Source: Burkholderiales bacterium
GTDB lineage: Bacteria; Pseudomonadota; Gammaproteobacteria; Burkholderiales; Thiobacillaceae
Direction of reading: 5' to 3'
Assembly: GCA_005793645.1 (NCBI GenBank)
Contig: SXRG01000059.1
Span: 1 to 11,958, forward strand
DNA length: 11,958 bases
Notes under the pieces: model-generated
What the model saw: the letters and a program-made list of their open reading frames with translations, nothing else
Told to the model about the DNA's origin: nothing
Database searches by the model: none
Position numbers and translations under genes: made by a program
Part shown: piece after piece, positions 6,624-11,958 of the stretch
Layout of the letters: each line of letters starts with the position of its first letter
Position numbering within the stretch: position 1 is the first letter of the stretch

Positions 6624-8657
6624 ATGAATGCGACAGAACGCATGTGTGCCCTGCGTGCACAGATCGAGGCGGCTAATACTCAGTACTATGTCCTTGATGC
6701 ACCAACCTTGCCGGACGCCGAGTACGACCGCCTGTTTCGTGAGTTGCAAACTTTGGAAGCGGAGTATCCTGATCTGGTCACGGCTGACTCACCGACGCAA
6801 CGGGTTGGCGCTAAGGCCGCACGCGGTTTTTCTAGCGTCATCCATCGTGTTCCCATGCTGTCCCTGGCGAATGCCTTCAGTAATGCTGAGGTGATCGCCT
6901 TCGATCGACGCCTGAGCGAGGCGCTGGCGGGTGCTCGACTGGCGGATGCAGAGATTGAATATGTTTGCGAACCCAAGTTTGATGGTCTCGCCGTGTCCAT
7001 TTTGTATCGCAATGGCTTACTGGTGCAGGGCGCGACGCGCGGTGATGGCGAGACGGGCGAGGATGTTACCGAGAATTTGCGCACGATCCGTGCCATTCCC
7101 CTACGCCTGCCGTTGGATAACCCTCCGGCAGAATTGGAGGTTCGTGGTGAGGTGTTGATGATGCGGCACGATTTTGAGCGCATCAATCAGGAGGCCTTGG
7201 CTCGTGGCGAAAAACCCTTCGTCAACCCGCGAAATGCCGCCGCCGGTAGCTTGCGTCAACTAGATTCACGCGTCACGGCTGCGCGGCGGCTATCCTTCTT
7301 CGCCTATGGCGTAGGAGTGGTACAGGGGACGGACTTGCCGGAGACCCAAGCCGGTCAGATGGCATGGTTGGCCAGTTTGCATTTTCCGCTGGCGCATGAA
7401 CGCAGGGTTGTGCAGGGTGTGGATGGTTTGCTGGATTATTTTGTATGGCTGGGTGTACAGAGGGCATCCATGCCCTATGACATCGATGGTGCTGTGTACA
7501 AGGTCAATGCCATCGCGGCGCAGACGGTGCTGGGTTTTGTCTCCCGCGCCCCGCGTTTTGCCATCGCCCATAAATATCCGGCGCAGGAAGAATTGACGGT
7601 GGTGGAAGGCATCGACGTCCAAGTGGGCCGTACGGGTGTCCTGACCCCTGTGGCTCGGCTTAAACCGGTTTTCGTCGGTGGGGTGACGGTGACCAATGCC
7701 ACCCTGCATAACGCAGACGAGGTGGCGAAGAAGGATGTCCGGGTGGGCGACACCGTGATCGTGCGCCGCGCCGGGGATGTTATTCCGGAGGTGGTCGGTG
7801 TGCTCCTGGAGCGGCGGCCCATGAGGGACCTGCTTGAAGCGATATCCCCTGCCTTTGTTATGCCCACCCAGTGTCCGGTATGTGCGGCGTCGGTGCTGCG
7901 TATTGAGGGAGAGGTTGCGGTGCGGTGCAGTAATGGCTTGGCCTGTCCGGCACAACGCAAGCAGGCCATCCGTCATTTTGCCCAGCGGCGGGCGATGGAT
8001 ATTGAGGGCCTGGGCGACAAGCTGATCGATCAACTGGTAGAGAGTGCTTATGTTGGCACGCCGGCAGACCTCTATCGATTGGATGTGGCCACGCTTGTTA
8101 GACTGGATCGCATCGGCGAGAAGTCGGCCGAGAACCTGATCGCAGCCATTGCAGCGAGTCGAGGTCGCCCGTTGTCGCGGTTTCTCTTCGCCTTGGGAAT
8201 ACGACATGTGGGCGAGGAAACGGCTAAAGCATTGGCGCGCCATTTTGGATCGTTGGATGCGCTTCTGACGGCATCGATTGAGCAGATGTCGGCCGTTGTG
8301 GATGTCGGGTCGGTGGTGGCCGCGTCTATCGCAGTATTTATGGTTGAACCGCATAATCGTGCGGTCATCGAGGCCCTGCGTGGGGTGTGGACGGATGGCG
8401 AACCTCAGGCCCGGAAGGCGGGGGGCTTGGCCAGAAAGGTCTTTGTGCTGACCGGAACCTTGCCCAATTTGAGTCGTGAAGAGGCAAAATCGCTTATTGA
8501 AGCGGCAGGTGGTAAAGTGACGGGGAGTGTGTCTAAGAAGACTGATTTCGTAGTGGTGGGTGCAGAGGCTGGCAGCAAGCTGTCCAAGGCGCATGAGTTA
8601 GGCCTCACGGTGCTGGATGAGCATGAATTGAAAAGAATGTTGGAGGAAACCGGATGA
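6624..8657 (+). CDS. ligA: NAD-dependent DNA ligase
   Basis: It seals nicks during replication and repair, using NAD+ to form an enzyme-AMP intermediate. The protein has 677 residues (E. coli 671). Domain order is complete: Ia domain (YYVLDAPTLPDAEYDRLFREL), nucleotidyltransferase with adenylated Lys118 in CEPKFDGLAV, GATRGDGETGEDVTEN, OB fold (VGRTGVLTPVARLKPV, TLHNADEV), a Cys4 zinc finger (Cys417, 420, 435, 441), helix-hairpin-helix repeats (GLGDKLIDQLV, IGEKSAENL), and a C-terminal BRCT domain from about residue 603. The ATG at 6624 is chosen over an in-frame GTG at 6609 because GAAGG (6611-6615) sits eight bases before it. A GGAGGA inside the last codons serves the next small ORF, and the TGA overlaps that ORF's ATG. 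Confidence 0.98.
   Translation: MNATERMCALRAQIEAANTQYYVLDAPTLPDAEYDRLFRELQTLEAEYPDLVTADSPTQRVGAKAARGFSSVIHRVPMLSLANAFSNAEVIAFDRRLSEALAGARLADAEIEYVCEPKFDGLAVSILYRNGLLVQGATRGDGETGEDVTENLRTIRAIPLRLPLDNPPAELEVRGEVLMMRHDFERINQEALARGEKPFVNPRNAAAGSLRQLDSRVTAARRLSFFAYGVGVVQGTDLPETQAGQMAWLASLHFPLAHERRVVQGVDGLLDYFVWLGVQRASMPYDIDGAVYKVNAIAAQTVLGFVSRAPRFAIAHKYPAQEELTVVEGIDVQVGRTGVLTPVARLKPVFVGGVTVTNATLHNADEVAKKDVRVGDTVIVRRAGDVIPEVVGVLLERRPMRDLLEAISPAFVMPTQCPVCAASVLRIEGEVAVRCSNGLACPAQRKQAIRHFAQRRAMDIEGLGDKLIDQLVESAYVGTPADLYRLDVATLVRLDRIGEKSAENLIAAIAASRGRPLSRFLFALGIRHVGEETAKALARHFGSLDALLTASIEQMSAVVDVGSVVAASIAVFMVEPHNRAVIEALRGVWTDGEPQARKAGGLARKVFVLTGTLPNLSREEAKSLIEAAGGKVTGSVSKKTDFVVVGAEAGSKLSKAHELGLTVLDEHELKRMLEETG
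8642..8647 (+). promoter_or_regulatory. Strong Shine-Dalgarno for the 35-codon small ORF
   Basis: GGAGGA lies within the last ligA codons and is six bases upstream of the ATG at 8654. It is the best Shine-Dalgarno match noticed in the plus-strand unit, and it decides that the short ORF between ligA and galU is likely translated. Part of it is constrained by ligA coding (Glu-Glu), so it is not independent evidence on its own. Confidence 0.6.
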
Positions 8658-8761
8658 AAAAATTAGAAAATCTGCGTTTATCTACGGCAGCACCTTGGAG
8701 CGGCTTAACGCTCGCTACGGGGTTGGCTTACGATGAAGATAGTCTCCAGGTGTTTGGATGA
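8654..8761 (+). CDS. Small ORF (35 aa) bridging ligA and galU, function unknown
   Basis: Begins MKKLENLRLS and ends DSLQVFG. Its ATG overlaps the ligA stop (ATGA at 8654-8657) and its TGA overlaps the galU start (ATGA at 8758-8761), so it exactly fills the gap. A GGAGGA Shine-Dalgarno sits six bases upstream. No transmembrane helix, signal peptide or cysteine is present; there is a short basic start, a Trp in the middle (APWSG) and an acidic YDEDS near the end. I do not recognise the family. Ribosomes finishing ligA could reinitiate here and then feed galU, so it may be a translational-coupling leader, a small regulatory protein, or the remnant of a longer gene. The two tight overlaps make translation likely; a stable protein is less certain. 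Confidence 0.6.
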   Translation: MKKLENLRLSTAAPWSGLTLATGLAYDEDSLQVFG

Positions 8762-9648
8762 TGAGAAAAATCAGGAAGGCGGTCTTTCCCGCCGCTGGCA
8801 TGGGGACTCGGTTTCTGCCGGCCACCAAGGTCAATCCCAAGGAGATGTTGCCGATTGTCGACAAGCCTTTGATCCAGTACGCGGCGGAGGAGGCGATTGA
8901 GGCAGGGATCACTGATTTGATCTTCATCATCGGCCGTACCAAGCGGGCGATTGCTGACCATTTCGACAAGGCTTACGAGTTGGAAGTGGAGCTGGAACAG
9001 CGCGGTAAGTTGCAGGCGCTGGAGTCCTTGCGTGGCATGCTACCTCCTGATGTGAATTGCATTTTCATTCGTCAGGCCGAGGCCTTGGGACTGGGCCATG
9101 CGGTGCTGTGTGCTCAGCCGGCAGTGGGTGACGAGCCTTTTGCGGTGATTTTGGCTGATGACCTGATCGATGCCCAGCCGGGCGCGATCAAGCAGATGTG
9201 TGATCAATTCGATTATTACCAATCTTCAGTGGTGGGCGTCGAGACTGTGCCGCCAGAGGACACGGGATCCTATGGCATCGTGTCGACCGATGTGATGAGC
9301 GATCGCGTCTCGCGTGTTAATCACATCGTCGAAAAGCCGAAGCCGACCGAAGCACCGTCCAACCTGGCGGTGGTGGGACGCTATATTCTCACGCCGCGGA
9401 TCTTTCACCACTTAAAACATATCGAACGCGGTGCGGGCGGTGAACTACAACTTACGGACGGGATTGCGGCGTTGTTGAAGGAGCAGCAGGTGCTGGCCTA
9501 CGCTTTTGACGGCCGGCGTTTCGATTGCGGCTCAAAGTTGGGTTACATGCAGGCGCAGGTGGATTTTGCCCTCAAACATCCCGAGATTTCCAGCGAATTT
9601 CAGACCTGGCTGGCCGACCGTTTTTGCGGATCCTGCAAGGGGGATTGA
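8758..9648 (+). CDS. galU: UTP--glucose-1-phosphate uridylyltransferase
   Basis: It makes UDP-glucose from UTP and glucose 1-phosphate for envelope polysaccharides and sugar-nucleotide interconversion, in the cytoplasm. The 296-residue length is typical. The nucleotide-binding start AVFPAAGMGTRFLPATK (8-24) and KEMLPIVDKPLIQYAAEEA are canonical, followed by QAEALGLGHAVLCA, ILADDLID, GSYGIV, HIVEKPKP, VVGRYILTP, GGELQLTDGI and FDCGSKLGYMQA. All expected substrate-binding motifs are intact, favouring GalU over GalF. Two adjacent ATGs (8758, 8761) could start it; an AGG at 8748-8750 fits either. It closes the plus-strand unit and faces the convergent phosphoribulokinase-like gene 28 bases away. 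Confidence 0.97.
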   Translation: MMRKIRKAVFPAAGMGTRFLPATKVNPKEMLPIVDKPLIQYAAEEAIEAGITDLIFIIGRTKRAIADHFDKAYELEVELEQRGKLQALESLRGMLPPDVNCIFIRQAEALGLGHAVLCAQPAVGDEPFAVILADDLIDAQPGAIKQMCDQFDYYQSSVVGVETVPPEDTGSYGIVSTDVMSDRVSRVNHIVEKPKPTEAPSNLAVVGRYILTPRIFHHLKHIERGAGGELQLTDGIAALLKEQQVLAYAFDGRRFDCGSKLGYMQAQVDFALKHPEISSEFQTWLADRFCGSCKGD

Positions 9649-9653
9649 CCCGT

Positions 9654-9677
9654 AAGGACAACCTGCGTGGTTGCCTT
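9654..9677. terminator. Hairpin between convergent galU and phosphoribulokinase-like gene
   Basis: Bases 9654-9663 and 9669-9677 form a 9-bp stem with one bulged A (9658) and a 5-base TGCGT loop. It sits between converging genes and just touches the stop codon of the minus-strand gene. No T-run follows on either strand, so it is not a classical intrinsic terminator; it may act as a weak bidirectional terminator or an mRNA 3'-end stabiliser. Confidence 0.35.
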
Positions 9678-10630
9678 CAGCGTGTCCGCATCTTTTCAAT
9701 TAACTCGTGGATTAGCGGCTGACAAATCACCTCGATGGCATGGTGCATTTTGCCGCCGGGGACAACCAGTGTATTAGGACGCGACATGAATGCGCCATCA
9801 ATGCGTTGTGTAAAGTCTGGAAAGTTGAATCGTTTCGGTTCGCGGAAACGCACCACGACAAAGCTCTCATCGAGCGTCGGAACGGCCCGGGCGATGAATG
9901 GGTTGGAGGTGTCCACCGTCGGCACGCGTTGGAAATTGATGTCAGTGAGGGAAAACTGGGGCGTGATGTAGTGCGTATAGTCTTCTAGACGGCGCAGGAT
10001 GGTGGCGACAACACCTTCGCGTGAGGCGCCTTTTTCGGCGCAGTCGCGCTGAATTTTTTGTATCCATTCCAGATTGATGATAGGGGTCACACCGATCAAC
10101 AAGTCCACCCATTGGGCCACATCGACACCGCTGTCATGGGTCTGTTCTACCGTTTGACGTGCTTTGATTACCATGGGGTTATGTGAATCCGATAGGCGTC
10201 GGTGGCTCCAAGTGCTTTGGATGACACCACCATGCAGTCCCTCGTAGAACAACAGGTCAGTGCCGGATGGGATATCTTGCCAAGGTGTGAAGTTGCCACG
10301 CGGCACGCCGTATTTTTCACTATTTTGGTGGCTTTCAGCATAGTGACGGTAGATGCCGGTGCCGGTGCGGGAGTATTCGCGGAACAGGCCCTCAAGACGG
10401 TCAAACAGGTTGGTCTCCGGGCCGAAATGTGAGAGCGGATGTGGGGTCTTGCGCGATTCGGCCACTATCCGCTTCATGTCGTCGCGGTTATAGCGGCGGA
10501 AACTGTTGCCTTCGACAAAAAAGGCATTGATTGATTCGCGCCGGAAGATGTCGGCAAAGGCGGTGCGGACCATGGTGGTGCCGGCGGCAGAAGAACCGGT
10601 AATGGCGATAACGGGGTGTTTGTGGGACAT
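9677..10630 (-). CDS. Divergent phosphoribulokinase homologue with altered catalytic residues
   Basis: The 317-residue protein is clearly of the bacterial (class I) phosphoribulokinase family: PVIAITGSS P-loop (6-14), SHFGPETNLF, LLFYEGLHGG with Glu130 and His133, INLEWIQKI, NFQRVPTVDTSNPFIAR and MSRPNTLVVPGGKM. Genuine enzymes phosphorylate ribulose 5-phosphate for the Calvin cycle. By alignment with the Rhodobacter sphaeroides enzyme, as I remember it, the catalytic Asp42 is Asn42 (VEGNSF), His45 is Arg45, P-loop Gly15 is Ala15 and Arg173 is Lys200; Asp169 survives as Asp196. About 28 extra residues (140-167) follow EGLHGGVIQ, explaining the longer length (usual about 290). The strongly kept fold argues against simple decay. 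No RuBisCO gene is nearby. It could be a pseudoenzyme, regulator or kinase for another substrate. No clear Shine-Dalgarno; 38 bases separate it from nnrD upstream, so they may be co-transcribed. Confidence 0.9.
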   Translation of the reverse strand: MSHKHPVIAITGSSAAGTTMVRTAFADIFRRESINAFFVEGNSFRRYNRDDMKRIVAESRKTPHPLSHFGPETNLFDRLEGLFREYSRTGTGIYRHYAESHQNSEKYGVPRGNFTPWQDIPSGTDLLFYEGLHGGVIQSTWSHRRLSDSHNPMVIKARQTVEQTHDSGVDVAQWVDLLIGVTPIINLEWIQKIQRDCAEKGASREGVVATILRRLEDYTHYITPQFSLTDINFQRVPTVDTSNPFIARAVPTLDESFVVVRFREPKRFNFPDFTQRIDGAFMSRPNTLVVPGGKMHHAIEVICQPLIHELIEKMRTR

Positions 10631-10668
10631 GGTGTCAGCGTAGGGGTAGTTAGGATTTTAGGGTAAGC

Positions 10669-11589
10669 CTATCCTGATTTGCTTCCGTTTAGCAATGACC
10701 GTGCGCAATGAGCGACTTCGCTGGCGGTTAAACCCAAAGGACCGATGCCGTCCAAGACGCACTGATCGGCCGCACGGCCATGCAACCAGACGCCATGGCA
10801 TGCCGCTTCTACGGGATGGATGCCTTGGGCGATGAGCGCGGCAATCATCCCGGAAAGCACATCGCCCATGCCTGCGGTGGCCATGCCGGGGTTGCCGCTG
10901 GCGTTTTGCCAAATACAGGGATCTCCCCTTCCTTCGGGGTCAGCCCATAGGACGCAGGACGCTGCTTGAGCGGCGGCCTCAGAGGAGTGGGCGAAGTTCT
11001 CAGGGGGAGCGGCAATCAAGGTGCCAGCGCCCTTGAGGATGACGATGGCGCGGCTGCGTCGCTGTAAGGCATGCACAGCGGTTTCGCGGTCGGTTTGTAC
11101 GGTGGCGATTCCCAGCAGTCGCGCGGCCTCGCCCGGATGCGGGGTGAGCAAAGTAGTGGCTTCACGCCGGGCTACTTGGTGCATCAGCACCGGATGCGCG
11201 GCGATCAGGTTGAGCGCGTCAGCGTCAATCAGTAGAGGCAACGTGCTGTGTAACGCCTTTTTCAGTAAGGTTAGCGCTTCGGCACTTTTACCAAGGCCGG
11301 GGCCGATGATCAGACAACTGGGTGGCGAGAGGGATAATACGGCTTCCGGCGTGGTTAGCATGAGTTCTGGCGCAGCGGGATCCACAGCCACGCGGGTGTC
11401 GAGCAGTCCGCCATACACGCGCCCCGCGCCCAAGCACAATGCGGCGCGGGCCGCGAGCAGCACGGCGCCTGCCATGCCCGGCGCGCCGCCGATCACGCCA
11501 ACGCTGCCAAAATCACCTTTGTGACTTTTGTCAGGTCGAGGTGACAGCGGAGTTTGCATCCATGCGGGAGGTATCGGTATCGTTGCCAT
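10669..11589 (-). CDS. nnrD: ADP-dependent (S)-NAD(P)H-hydrate dehydratase (stand-alone NnrD domain)
   Basis: It repairs hydrated NAD(P)H (NADHX, NADPHX) using ADP, a cytoplasmic metabolite-repair reaction. The 306-residue protein has the ribokinase-like dehydratase fold only; the NnrE epimerase domain fused to it in E. coli is absent and should be encoded elsewhere. Motifs: SHKGDFGSVGVIGGAPGM (22-39), IIGPGLGKS, LIDADALN (120-127), LLTPHPGEAARLLG (147-160), VILKGAGTLIAAP, and GNPGMATAGMGDVLSG (232-247) with catalytic Asp243. About 28 residues (197-224; rich in Ala and Ser, ending RGDPC) are inserted between LIAAP and the WxNxxGNPGM segment, where the family usually has a short loop. The ATG at 11589 abuts the start of the divergent ORF; no Shine-Dalgarno is seen, and ATG at 11559 is an alternative. 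Confidence 0.93.
   Translation of the reverse strand: MATIPIPPAWMQTPLSPRPDKSHKGDFGSVGVIGGAPGMAGAVLLAARAALCLGAGRVYGGLLDTRVAVDPAAPELMLTTPEAVLSLSPPSCLIIGPGLGKSAEALTLLKKALHSTLPLLIDADALNLIAAHPVLMHQVARREATTLLTPHPGEAARLLGIATVQTDRETAVHALQRRSRAIVILKGAGTLIAAPPENFAHSSEAAAQAASCVLWADPEGRGDPCIWQNASGNPGMATAGMGDVLSGMIAALIAQGIHPVEAACHGVWLHGRAADQCVLDGIGPLGLTASEVAHCARSLLNGSKSG
10949..10962 (+). repeat. Tandem AGGACGC duplication within the nnrD insertion
   Basis: AGGACGC occurs twice in direct tandem (10949-10955 and 10956-10962) inside the segment encoding the extra residues of NnrD. A short CCCC/GGGG hairpin with a 7-base loop lies next to it (10925-10939). These are small features that could be chance, but they sit exactly in the lineage-specific insertion. 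Confidence 0.4.
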
Positions 11590-11958
11590 ATGTCAGAGTC
11601 TATTCGATATTTTGCTCGCAGGATTCTCAATCCGTTTCGTGGCGTAGCGCAGTTTGTAGAGGTTGAAGGTTCCAGCGCGGTATCGCGTGATGGTCTGACC
11701 TGGCATCTGTATGGTTACGATGCCCACGGCTGGATGCGGCCCATTGGGGTATGGGAGGCGGAACATGGCCAGACGCGTGGCATCGACTTGCCGCCGACTT
11801 TGCGCGCCGCGCTGAAAAACAGGCCGGCTTTGCCGTTTGCTGTAGACGATGTGGCTGAGTGCTGGCTTCTGGATGAGGAGGGCGAGCCGCTAGCCTTGCT
11901 CGCTAGCGCGCCGCAACCGGGCGAATTGGCGGTCGGTGATGCGATTGATCTTTTTTGG
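11590..11958 (+). CDS. Hypothetical protein, N-terminal 123 residues (runs off window)
   Basis: An uninterrupted frame from ATG 11590 to the window end, starting MSESIRYFARRILNPFRG, with composition and codon use like its neighbours. Visible elements are FRGVAQFVEVEGSSAVSRDG, LTWHLYGYDAHGW, PIGVWEAEHG and an acidic WLLDEEGEPLALL stretch near the end. No transmembrane helix or signal peptide is visible. The alternating short strands and Trp-rich pattern suggest a globular cytoplasmic protein; I do not recognise a named family. Its ATG lies back to back with the divergent nnrD start (CATATG). GGAGG at 11567-11571 is too far upstream (18 bases) to be an ordinary Shine-Dalgarno. The promoter must lie within nnrD. 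Confidence 0.7.
   Translation, partial: MSESIRYFARRILNPFRGVAQFVEVEGSSAVSRDGLTWHLYGYDAHGWMRPIGVWEAEHGQTRGIDLPPTLRAALKNRPALPFAVDDVAECWLLDEEGEPLALLASAPQPGELAVGDAIDLFW

Noticed and set aside
7290..8594. A 434-codon open frame antisense to ligA
   Set aside because: Composition is His/Arg/Gln-rich as expected for antisense readings; every ligA domain is intact on the other strand.
10643..10675. Imperfect inverted repeat (AGGAT...ATCCT with inner AGG...CCT) between nnrD and the phosphoribulokinase-like gene
   Set aside because: The stem is interrupted by a three-base bulge and no T-run follows; too weak to call a terminator or operator.

Overview
This window looks like a chromosomal housekeeping segment of an autotrophic proteobacterium. 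GC content is moderate (roughly 55-58% by eye), codon use is fairly uniform, and there are no mobile elements, RNA genes or CRISPR arrays. The gene set (pyrG-kdsA-eno-ftsB, then a ZipA-type gene next to ligA and galU) and the style of KdsA and the ZipA-like protein suggest Betaproteobacteria (Nitrosomonadales-like) or the beta/gamma border (e.g. Acidithiobacillia). A phosphoribulokinase-family gene hints at a Calvin-cycle lineage. The taxonomic placement is an inference from remembered family features, not a database match.

Layout. On the minus strand, 1-1165 holds hslO (Hsp33) followed by the 5' end of mnmC, overlapping by one base (TGATG). A 130-bp divergent intergenic region (1166-1295) separates them from a compact plus-strand series: pyrG, kdsA, eno, ftsB, a zipA-like gene, ligA, a 35-codon small ORF and galU (1296-9648). 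Its gaps are 27 bp or less, and several junctions have stop/start overlaps: ATGA at pyrG/kdsA, TGATG at eno/ftsB, and ATGA at both ends of the small ORF. galU converges on a minus-strand pair: a phosphoribulokinase-like gene (9677-10630), and nnrD upstream of it (10669-11589). The nnrD start codon abuts, back to back (CATATG), the start of an unidentified plus-strand ORF that runs off the window end.

Functions. The plus-strand unit mixes CTP synthesis (PyrG), Kdo and activated-sugar supply for the envelope (KdsA, GalU), glycolysis (Eno), divisome proteins (FtsB, ZipA-like) and DNA joining (LigA). It is a growth- and envelope-linked housekeeping operon.

The most unusual signals lie in proteins that look ordinary by name. 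(1) The phosphoribulokinase homologue has lost the catalytic Asp42 (now Asn), a P-loop Gly (Ala) and two ribulose-5-phosphate-binding residues (His45 to Arg, Arg173 to Lys), and carries a ~28-residue insertion, so it may be a pseudoenzyme or have a changed activity. (2) Hsp33 keeps only two of the four zinc/redox cysteines. (3) A previously unannotatable 35-aa ORF with a strong Shine-Dalgarno is wedged by ATGA overlaps between ligA and galU. (4) NnrD has a ~28-residue in-frame insertion just before its nucleotide/catalytic motif. (5) The ZipA-like protein has an extra ~120-residue region that may be a degenerate second ZipA-type domain.
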